Positions 22,310 to 28,405 of a stretch of 28,405 nucleotides of DNA are shown piece by piece. The first letter of the stretch is position 1. The number at the start of each line of letters is the position of its first letter. A program made the position numbers and the translations under genes. Source of the DNA: an uncultured Eubacteriales bacterium (GTDB lineage: Bacteria; Bacillota; Clostridia; Christensenellales; Aristaeellaceae); contig CADBNX010000165.1 of assembly GCA_902796115.1 (NCBI GenBank), positions 1-28,405 of the forward strand. Direction: 5' to 3'. The notes beneath the pieces were generated by a model, which ran no database searches, was not told where the DNA came from, and saw only the letters and a list, made by a program, of their open reading frames with translations.

Positions 22310-24052
22310 TCAGACTCCTTTCCTCTGGGATTCGGCGATTTCCCGATAGACAGGACTGGTTTCCATCAGCTGCTCATGCGTTCCGACTGCGGCGATGCGG
22401 CCCCCGTCCATCAGGATGATCTGATCCGCGTCTTCCACGGAGGCGACGCGCTGTGCAATAATGAGTTTGGTGGTGTTCGGAATCTCGTTACGGAGGGCGG
22501 ATCGGATTTCTGCATCGGTCTTGGTATCAACGGCGCTGGTGGAATCGTCCAGGATCAGGATCTTCGGTTTCTTCAGCAGGGCACGCGCAATGCAGATTCG
22601 CTGCCGCTGTCCGCCGGAAACGTTGGTTCCTCCCTGATCGATCACGGTATCGTATCCGTCCGGAAAGGTCCGAATGAAATCGTCGGCGTGCGCGATGATA
22701 CAGGCCTGACGCAGTTCTTCATCGGTCGCGTTTGGATTCCCCCAGCGCAGGTTTTCCTTAATGGTGCCGGAAAAGAGCAGGTTTTTCTGCAGCACCATGG
22801 AAACTCCGTCGCGCAGTGTTTTCAAATCATACCTTCGCACATCCGTGTTTCCCACGGAAACGCTTCCCTTTGTGGCGTCGTAGAGGCGTGGGATCAGCTG
22901 CACCAGCGTGGATTTCGCGGAACCGGTACCCCCGAGAATGCCGACGGTTGAGCCGGATGGTATCGTCAGGTCAATGTCTTCAAGGCAGCAGTGAGCAGGA
23001 TCACCGGTATAGCTGAAACTGACGTGGCTGAATGAGACGGACCCGTCGGCCAGTTCATTCACGGCATCTTCCGGTGATGTAAGGGTGCTTGATTCCTTCA
23101 GCACTTCTGTGATCCGTTCCGCGGATGCCCTCGATATCGTGACCATGATGATGATAAATGACAGCATCATCAGGCTCATCAGAATCTGCATGGTATAGGT
23201 CATCATGCTCATCAGCTGGCCGGCGGTCATAAAGGGCGCCTGGATCCCGTTCCCGGAGGCGATGACCATCTTCGCGCCGAACCAGGAGATCAGCAGCATG
23301 CTGGTGTTGACCGAGAACATCATCAGCGGGCTGTTCCAGGCCACGATCTTTTCGGCCTTGGAGAAATCCCGGTAGATGCTGTCCGACACGCTCCGGAATT
23401 TCTGCTCCTCATGCTCCTCGCGCACGTAGGACTTGACCACCCGGATGCCCCTTAGGTCTTCCCGGACCACCCGGTTGAGCTTGTCATAGGTCTTGAACAC
23501 CCTTTCGAAGATCGGATGGGCGTGGCTCATGATGAGGTACAGCCCCACGCCCAGCACCGGGATGGCCACCAGGAACACCATGGCCAGGGAGGAATTGACC
23601 CTGAAGGCCATCACCGTGGCGAAGATCAGCATCATCGGGGATCGTACCGCCATGCGGATGATCATCTGGAAGGCGTTCTGCACGTTGCTCACGTCGGTGG
23701 TCAAACGGGTGACCAGGCTGGCCGTGGAGAAACGGTCGATGTTCGTGAAGGAGAAGCTCTGCAGCCTCGCGAACAGGTCCTCACGCAGGTTCTTCGCGAA
23801 ACCGCAGCCGCCCACGGCCGCGCAGCGTCCGGCGTAGAGCCCGAAAAACATGGACAGGCAGGAGGCCGCGATGAGCACGGCGCCCATGACGGCCACGTGC
23901 TTCAGGTCCCCCTTTTCGATGCCGTTGTCGATCATGTCCGCCATCAGCATGGGGATGATCACCTCCATGATCACCTCCATGGAGACCATCGTGGGGGCCA
24001 GGATGCAGCTGCGCTTGTACTCTCGTACGCTTTTAAGAAGTTTTTTGATCAT
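22310..24052 (-). CDS. ABC exporter half-transporter, degenerate-site subunit (YfiB/TM287-like)
   Basis: This 580-residue protein pairs with the product of the next gene, which begins 2 bases after its stop. It has six helices in the first 320 residues, then an ATPase domain. Walker A is GGTGSAKST (Ala379-Lys380), the signature is NVSGGQRQR, and Walker B reads ILILDDSTSAVD, with Asp503 in place of the catalytic glutamate. That substitution marks the low-activity site of heterodimeric exporters. AAGAGG precedes the ATG at 24052. The gene is compositionally mixed: codons for residues 1 to about 285 end almost always in G/C, while the rest uses GAA, TCA, ATA and TTT freely. It may be recombinant or an assembly joint. 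Confidence 0.9.
   Translation of the reverse strand: MIKKLLKSVREYKRSCILAPTMVSMEVIMEVIIPMLMADMIDNGIEKGDLKHVAVMGAVLIAASCLSMFFGLYAGRCAAVGGCGFAKNLREDLFARLQSFSFTNIDRFSTASLVTRLTTDVSNVQNAFQMIIRMAVRSPMMLIFATVMAFRVNSSLAMVFLVAIPVLGVGLYLIMSHAHPIFERVFKTYDKLNRVVREDLRGIRVVKSYVREEHEEQKFRSVSDSIYRDFSKAEKIVAWNSPLMMFSVNTSMLLISWFGAKMVIASGNGIQAPFMTAGQLMSMMTYTMQILMSLMMLSFIIIMVTISRASAERITEVLKESSTLTSPEDAVNELADGSVSFSHVSFSYTGDPAHCCLEDIDLTIPSGSTVGILGGTGSAKSTLVQLIPRLYDATKGSVSVGNTDVRRYDLKTLRDGVSMVLQKNLLFSGTIKENLRWGNPNATDEELRQACIIAHADDFIRTFPDGYDTVIDQGGTNVSGGQRQRICIARALLKKPKILILDDSTSAVDTKTDAEIRSALRNEIPNTTKLIIAQRVASVEDADQIILMDGGRIAAVGTHEQLMETSPVYREIAESQRKGV
23140..23230. other. Sharp change in GC content and codon usage
   Basis: To the left, 60-base blocks average near 53% GC and the genes use A/T-ending codons freely. 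To the right most blocks are 58-70% GC and third positions are nearly all G or C. In the minus-strand gene the switch falls between the codons for TAGQLMSMMTYTMQ and those for LSFIIIMVTISRAS. No repeat or mobile element is visible at the joint. Confidence 0.7.
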
Positions 24053-24079
24053 TCGGCGCCTCTTTTCCGGTTTTCGCTT

Positions 24080-25840
24080 CTATCTGGGTGGGTAGGTATA
24101 TCTTCCGACGAAACGCGGCATGCCGTTGTACAGCCCGTACACGTCCGCGAACACCCGGTAGCTCTCGCCGACGGCCCAGGTATCCGTCGTCTGGTTCTCG
24201 AGGAGCACCTGCCTGGACGATGTTTTGTCACCGATCTCCATGATCGCCAGCTGGGGCGAGTTGGACAGGATACTGACGATGGTGCCCTCGCACACGTAGA
24301 TCTGGGATTTGGCGATCCGGGCGGAGATATTGCTCAGCAGGTCCGAGTAGTGCCAGGCCGTGTTCAGGGGCCATGCCTGGCGCGTGTAGACCGCGGCGGG
24401 AGGCAGGTAATACACGTCGTAGTTGACGATCGAGGGTTCCTTGCCGGGGTAGGTGGCCACGATGGTGATGGTGTTGGTGCCGATGGTCTCGAACCGGGCC
24501 TTGAAGGAGAATTCGCCTGTGGAATTGAGCCGGCTCAGGTCCAGATCCTCATGGGGCGTCTCCACGGTGACGGTGGCTCCGGGCAGGGTGGTGGCGGTGA
24601 TGGTCATGGTCTCCTCGATGGCCCTGTTGCCCAGGGTGGTGCTCAGGTCCAGGGGGATCTCCTGCACGGCCCGGTAGATAGTCACGGTCACGCTGTTCTC
24701 CCGGTAGTTCTGGCATCGGGTCCTGATCTCATAATAATTGTTCCCGATGGGCTGGACCGTGGCGTTGTAGGAGATCAGGCCGTTCTGGGTGTTCACCAGG
24801 TCGGAATAGTTCTCGCCGTTGATGGTCACGGTGCTGTTTTTGTCCACCCGGAACTGGATGTTGTACAGGGGGGTGGACACCTCGGCGTAACCGGTGTCCG
24901 GGCTCACCAGTGTCAGGGGGCTCACGGGGATGGTCACCGGGAACGTGAGCACGCCCATGGCCACCTGCTCTCCGGCGTTGGTCTTCAGGTACGGGGTGAT
25001 GGTGGCCGTCACCTCTTCCTCCGTGACGGACTCGTTGTTCTCGTACCACACATAGTCCGCGATCTCGATGGTGGCGTATCCTCCGGTCACGGTGTAGGAA
25101 CGGCGCAGTTCCTTGATATAGATGCTGGCGCCTTCCTCGCCGGGGATCCGGATGGTGTGGGCCGGATCGTCCTCCAGGATCGAGGGGGTGATGATCGCCG
25201 TCTCGGTGATGCTCTCCTTTTTCGAGTCCTCCATGAAGGGCAGGTAGAGATACCGGTACGCGGCCAGCAGCAGGGCGGCGGCGATCATGATGAGCGCCGC
25301 TGTTCTGAGCACCCGGGCTGAAATGAACCGGCGGGTGACCCGGTAATTCTTCAGCGGCTTGAGCTTTTCGGGCCTCTGCCGCCGCTTGTCGTTCACGGGG
25401 CCGTCTTCGAAAAGATCCTGCGCCGGGGGATCCACTCTCCTGGCGTTCGGCCTGACCTCGCCCTCCACCTCCACATTGGAATAGATGTAGGGGTTGCGGT
25501 ATTCCGGATGGCTCCGGGATGAGACGCGCTCGATGTTCCTGGTGGAGGGATGGATGTTGAGGGCCGCGGAGGCGGTGCGCAGCCGGTTCTGTTCCTCCTG
25601 GCCGTGCTCCCAGCGTTTCTGGAGCTGGGCCATCTCTTCGGCCAGCACTTCCCGGTCGTCCTTTTCGGTCACGGCCCGGCCGTCCTCGCCGATCCGGGTA
25701 TATTCGCGCCCCTTCTGGATGGACTGCATCTCCTCTTCCCAGGGCAGCTGGGTCCTGTGAGCGCCGTCAAGAGGCGTGCCGCACTTGAAGCAGCGGGGCA
25801 GGCTGTCGCGGTTCCACATTCCGCAGTTGGGACATTTCAT
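24080..25840 (-). CDS. Zinc-ribbon single-pass membrane protein with external Ig-like and OB-like regions
   Basis: The 586-residue protein begins with a four-cysteine zinc ribbon (Cys3, Cys6, Cys17, Cys20), a charged linker (about 30-175), one membrane helix (about 177-200) and an external part of about 385 residues. That part contains beta-rich repeats resembling Ig-like domains (about 260-490) and a final segment (about 495-580, with IYVCEGTIVSILSNSP) that looks OB-like. An open frame extends upstream to 26068, but the ATG at 25840 is right: it has GAGGT upstream and starts with the zinc ribbon, and the extension overlaps dxs on the other strand. It lies 27 bases before the exporter genes and probably heads their operon. 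Function is unknown. Confidence 0.8.
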   Translation of the reverse strand: MKCPNCGMWNRDSLPRCFKCGTPLDGAHRTQLPWEEEMQSIQKGREYTRIGEDGRAVTEKDDREVLAEEMAQLQKRWEHGQEEQNRLRTASAALNIHPSTRNIERVSSRSHPEYRNPYIYSNVEVEGEVRPNARRVDPPAQDLFEDGPVNDKRRQRPEKLKPLKNYRVTRRFISARVLRTAALIMIAAALLLAAYRYLYLPFMEDSKKESITETAIITPSILEDDPAHTIRIPGEEGASIYIKELRRSYTVTGGYATIEIADYVWYENNESVTEEEVTATITPYLKTNAGEQVAMGVLTFPVTIPVSPLTLVSPDTGYAEVSTPLYNIQFRVDKNSTVTINGENYSDLVNTQNGLISYNATVQPIGNNYYEIRTRCQNYRENSVTVTIYRAVQEIPLDLSTTLGNRAIEETMTITATTLPGATVTVETPHEDLDLSRLNSTGEFSFKARFETIGTNTITIVATYPGKEPSIVNYDVYYLPPAAVYTRQAWPLNTAWHYSDLLSNISARIAKSQIYVCEGTIVSILSNSPQLAIMEIGDKTSSRQVLLENQTTDTWAVGESYRVFADVYGLYNGMPRFVGRYTYPPR

Positions 25841-25861
25841 TCGTGTACCTCGTTTATCGAT

Positions 25862-25890
25862 TTGCAGGGTGTGGTGAACTATGCTATACT
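25862..25890 (+). promoter_or_regulatory. Sigma-A promoter of dxs
   Basis: TTGCAG (25862-25867), a 17-base spacer and TATACT (25885-25890), the latter preceded by TGC as an extended -10, lie in the divergent gap between the zinc-ribbon gene and dxs. Transcription would start near 25897, about 29 bases before the ATG. Confidence 0.65.
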
Positions 25891-25925
25891 GAGCCCGTAT
25901 CCTATTATTTCTTGCAGGTGGAATG

Positions 25926-27767
25926 ATGAAATTATCGGATCTGAAGGCTCCTGAACAACTCAAGTCCCTGCCCGTGAGTGACCTGGAAGAGATCGCTTCC
26001 GAGGTCAGGCGGGTCATGGTCGATACGGTCAGCGTCAACGGCGGCCATCTGGCCAGCAACCTGGGCATCGTGGAGCTGACTCTCTCATTATATCATGTTT
26101 TTGATTTTTCGAAAGACAAAATCATTTTTGATGTGGGACACCAGTGCTACGTGCATAAACTCCTGACCGGCCGGTACCGGTCCTTCTCCACGATCCGTCA
26201 GGAGGGGGGCATCAGCGGCTTTCCCCGGCGGGAGGAGAGCCCGTATGATCTTTTCAATACCGGGCACTCTTCTTCCTCCCTGTCCATGGCCGCCGGCATG
26301 GCCCGGGCGCGGGATCTGACGGGCGGGGATCACCGGGTGGTGTGCGTCGTGGGCGACGGCGCCATGACCGGCGGGATGGCCTATGAAGCCCTCAACGATA
26401 TGGGGAACACCCGCACCCGGGTCATCATCGTGCTCAATGACAACGGCATGTCCATCTCAGGCAACGTGGGGGCGCTCTCTAATTACCTGACCTACCTGCG
26501 CTTGAGCAAGGGCTGGCAGCAGATCAAGGGGAACGTGTCCAAGGCGCTGCTGAAGGTGCCTGTGTGCGGGAAAAGGCTGCACGACCTGTTCCATAACTTT
26601 AAGGACCATATCAGGAACATCTTCATCAACGACAAGTTCTTCTCGTCCCTGGGGATCCGGTATATCGGCCCCGTGGACGGGCATGACATCAAGCGCCTTT
26701 CCACCGTGCTGGCGAAGGCTCAGAACATGGATGAGCCCGTGCTGATCCACGTGATGACCCAGAAGGGCAGAGGGCACGAGGAAGCGGAAAAGAACCCGGA
26801 GGGATTTCACAACCTCCCGCCCAAAGGGGCCGCCGGCGGAAAGGCGGCGGGCGAGGAAGTCTGCGCCCGCCTGCTCGAAGAGGCTCAAAAGGACCCGAAG
26901 ATCGCCGTGGTGACCGCCGCGATGACCAGGGGCACGGGCTTTGCCTCTTTCGCGAAACGATTCCCTGACCGGCTCTTTGATGTCGGGATCGCCGAGGAGC
27001 ATGCCGTCACCATGGCGGCGGGCCTGGCCGCGGGAGGGATGAAGCCCTTCGTGGCGGTGTACGACACTTTCTTTCAGCGGGCCGTCGATCAGATCCTGGA
27101 GGATGTGTGCTGTCAGGGGCTCCCCGTGACCTTCCTGTCGGACCGGGCCGAGTTCGCGGCCCAGGACGGCATGACCCATCACGGGCTCTACGGCATCAGC
27201 TGCTTCAGGGCCGTCCCGGGCCTTGATATCTGCACGCCGGTCTGTCTTGAGGAGCTCCTGGCGATGGTCTCCCGCGCGGCCCGCGGCGCCGGGCCTAACG
27301 TGATCAGGTACCCGAAACGCTTCGACCCCCTGCCCGCGGCCGTCACCGGGCCTTTCGAGCCCGGGAAGTGGCATGTGCTGCGTGAGGGCGCGTCCGGTTC
27401 GATCATCGCCTCGGGCAACATGGCGGGCGAGGCCCTGAAGGCAGCCGGCCTCCTGGAGGCGCAGGGCATATCCGTGACGGTCATCGGGGCCAATTCCGTG
27501 CGGCCTCTGGATGAGACCCTCCTTGCGGACGCCCTGCGCAAAGGGCCCTGCTTCACCGTCGAGGAGCATCAGATCTCCGGCGGGTTCGGGAGCGCCGTAT
27601 GCGAGTTCGCGTCTCTCAGCGGTCTGCCTTCGCCCCGGATCCTGGCGCTGCCCCCGCGTTTTTATCCCCACGGGGACAGGAACAGTTTCCTTGAGACCTG
27701 GCGTTTGAACGCCGTGGGGATCGCCCGGGCGGTCGGAAAGGATGTGCGGCATGAAGATAAGGGCTGA
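25926..27767 (+). CDS. dxs: 1-deoxy-D-xylulose-5-phosphate synthase
   Basis: DXS condenses pyruvate and glyceraldehyde 3-phosphate to 1-deoxy-D-xylulose 5-phosphate, using thiamine diphosphate and magnesium. It is the first step of the MEP isoprenoid pathway, which supplies the undecaprenyl carrier for wall synthesis. The 613 residues match the family. Visible motifs are FDVGHQCYVHKLLTGR, the thiamine-diphosphate motif GDGAMTGGMAYEALN (from 143), RYIGPVDGHD, and, in the pyrimidine domain, DVGIAEEHAVTMAAGLA with the catalytic glutamate, and VYDTFFQRAVDQI. The ATG at 25926 is preferred over the adjacent ATG at 25923 because AGGTGG (25916-25921) is then better spaced. The 3' end overlaps tlyA by 17 bases. 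Confidence 0.96.
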   Translation: MKLSDLKAPEQLKSLPVSDLEEIASEVRRVMVDTVSVNGGHLASNLGIVELTLSLYHVFDFSKDKIIFDVGHQCYVHKLLTGRYRSFSTIRQEGGISGFPRREESPYDLFNTGHSSSSLSMAAGMARARDLTGGDHRVVCVVGDGAMTGGMAYEALNDMGNTRTRVIIVLNDNGMSISGNVGALSNYLTYLRLSKGWQQIKGNVSKALLKVPVCGKRLHDLFHNFKDHIRNIFINDKFFSSLGIRYIGPVDGHDIKRLSTVLAKAQNMDEPVLIHVMTQKGRGHEEAEKNPEGFHNLPPKGAAGGKAAGEEVCARLLEEAQKDPKIAVVTAAMTRGTGFASFAKRFPDRLFDVGIAEEHAVTMAAGLAAGGMKPFVAVYDTFFQRAVDQILEDVCCQGLPVTFLSDRAEFAAQDGMTHHGLYGISCFRAVPGLDICTPVCLEELLAMVSRAARGAGPNVIRYPKRFDPLPAAVTGPFEPGKWHVLREGASGSIIASGNMAGEALKAAGLLEAQGISVTVIGANSVRPLDETLLADALRKGPCFTVEEHQISGGFGSAVCEFASLSGLPSPRILALPPRFYPHGDRNSFLETWRLNAVGIARAVGKDVRHEDKG

Positions 27768-28405
27768 CGTGCTTCTGAATATGAAGGGCCTGGCGCCGAG
27801 CAGGGAAAAGGCCCAGGCACTCATCATGGCGGGCAAAGTGTTCTCAGGGGACCGCAGGATCCAGAAAGCGTCCGAGCAGTTCGACGAGGAAACGCCGCTC
27901 ACGGTCCGGGACGATGACATGTTCGCCAGCCGGGGCGGCTACAAGCTCGAAAAAGCCCTGGGGTATTTCAATGTGGATCCGGCGGGCGTTACCGCCATCG
28001 ATATCGGCGCGGCCTCGGGCGGGTTCACGGATGTGCTCCTGCGCGCCGGCGCCGCCCATGTCTACGCGGTGGACGTGGGCTACGGGCAGCTGGACTGGCG
28101 GCTGAGGAACGACGACCGGGTCACCGTCATGGAGCGGACCAACGCCCGGTACTTAAAGCCGGAGGACTTTCCCGTCCGTCCGGCCCTGGCGGTGATGGAC
28201 GTGTCGTTCATCTCGGTCAAGCTCATCCTGCCCGCCGTGACCGGGATCATCGGGCGGGAGGGGCAGATCGTCTCCCTGATCAAGCCCCAGTTCGAAGCGG
28301 GAAAGGGACTCGTGGGCAAGCACGGCGTCGTGCGGGAGGAGAGCACCCACACGGATGTGCTCTCGGAGGTGGAGGCTTTCGTGGATTCCATCTCCTGGCG
28401 GGTCA
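27751..28405 (+). CDS. tlyA: TlyA family rRNA methyltransferase, cut by the right window edge
   Basis: TlyA proteins combine an N-terminal S4 RNA-binding domain with an FtsJ-like methyltransferase and 2'-O-methylate ribosomal RNA; some were called haemolysin A. The frame is open from 27751 to the edge (218 codons). The S4 segment VLLNMKGLAPSREKAQALI (7-25) and FASRGGYKLEKAL (about 61-73) are typical. The S-adenosylmethionine site AIDIGAASGGFTDVLLRAG (about 83-101) and the catalytic-region motifs MDVSFIS and LIKPQFEAGK are present. The start lies inside the end of dxs with GGAAAGGATG upstream. The dxs-tlyA pair is common in Clostridia, often followed by an NAD kinase, argR and recN. Confidence 0.94.
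   Translation, partial: MKIRADVLLNMKGLAPSREKAQALIMAGKVFSGDRRIQKASEQFDEETPLTVRDDDMFASRGGYKLEKALGYFNVDPAGVTAIDIGAASGGFTDVLLRAGAAHVYAVDVGYGQLDWRLRNDDRVTVMERTNARYLKPEDFPVRPALAVMDVSFISVKLILPAVTGIIGREGQIVSLIKPQFEAGKGLVGKHGVVREESTHTDVLSEVEAFVDSISWRV

Noticed and set aside
23516..25321. Plus-strand open frame of 601 codons rich in His, Gly and Asp
   Set aside because: It is antisense to the exporter and zinc-ribbon genes. The composition is a by-product of G/C-ending codons on the other strand.
25841..26068. N-terminal extension of the zinc-ribbon protein
   Set aside because: The frame is open to 26068, but the extension overlaps dxs antisense and covers its promoter; the zinc ribbon begins right at the ATG at 25840 with a ribosome binding site.
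26457..27920. Long open frame (487 codons) on the minus strand
   Set aside because: It lies antisense to dxs in a high-GC stretch where stops are rare in the opposite frame. Its composition is Arg/Gly/His-rich and unlike any family, while dxs is unmistakable.

Overview
The window looks like chromosomal DNA from an uncultured gut-type member of the Clostridia (Bacillota). The evidence is Gram-positive-style ribosome binding sites and sigma-A-like promoters, the maf-mreBCD-PBP2-minD-rodA gene order, an ecfA1-ecfA2-ecfT cassette, a YfiB/YfiC-type exporter pair, and secreted proteins with Pro/Thr-rich tails. The lineage (possibly Christensenellales-like) is an inference only. No rRNA, tRNA, CRISPR array, insertion sequence or integrase was seen.

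Layout. (1) 1-566, minus: 5' part of an unrecognised soluble protein, cut by the window edge. (2) 567-875: a gap holding two divergent promoters. (3) 876-3353: ecfA1-ecfA2-ecfT, the energising module of an ECF vitamin/metal importer, with overlapping genes and no S component nearby. (4) 3443-6061: a MacB-like ABC ATPase-permease fusion. (5) 6172-14459: maf, mreB, mreC, mreD, PBP2 (mrdA), minD and rodA, closely spaced as one cell-elongation operon behind a TATAAT promoter. (6) 14512-17294: a receiver-less OmpR-type winged-helix protein, translationally coupled to a secreted protein that fuses Ig-like domains, an SH3-like domain, an L,D-transpeptidase and a CapA-type metallophosphatase. (7) 17449-20323: a consensus promoter, an L,D-transpeptidase with four peptidoglycan-binding modules, and a GT-C-like multi-pass membrane protein. 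(8) 25840-20325, minus: a zinc-ribbon single-pass membrane protein followed by two half-ABC exporters forming a heterodimer with one degenerate ATP site. (9) 25926-28405, plus: dxs and tlyA (cut by the right edge).

Biological theme. Most of the window serves the cell envelope: the Rod complex (MreBCD, PBP2, RodA) for side-wall synthesis, MinD for division-site placement, two L,D-transpeptidases for 3-3 cross-linking or protein anchoring, and exporters. The most distinctive unit is 14512-17294, where an orphan DNA-binding protein is coupled to a YkuD-CapA fusion directly behind rodA.

GC content and codon usage change abruptly at about 23.14-23.23 kb, inside the first half-ABC gene. Left of it codons are mixed (GAA, TCA, ATA, TTT are common). 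Right of it they end almost always in G or C. This points either to recombination with a higher-GC relative or to a chimeric contig, so linkage between the left 23 kb and the dxs/tlyA end should be treated with caution.
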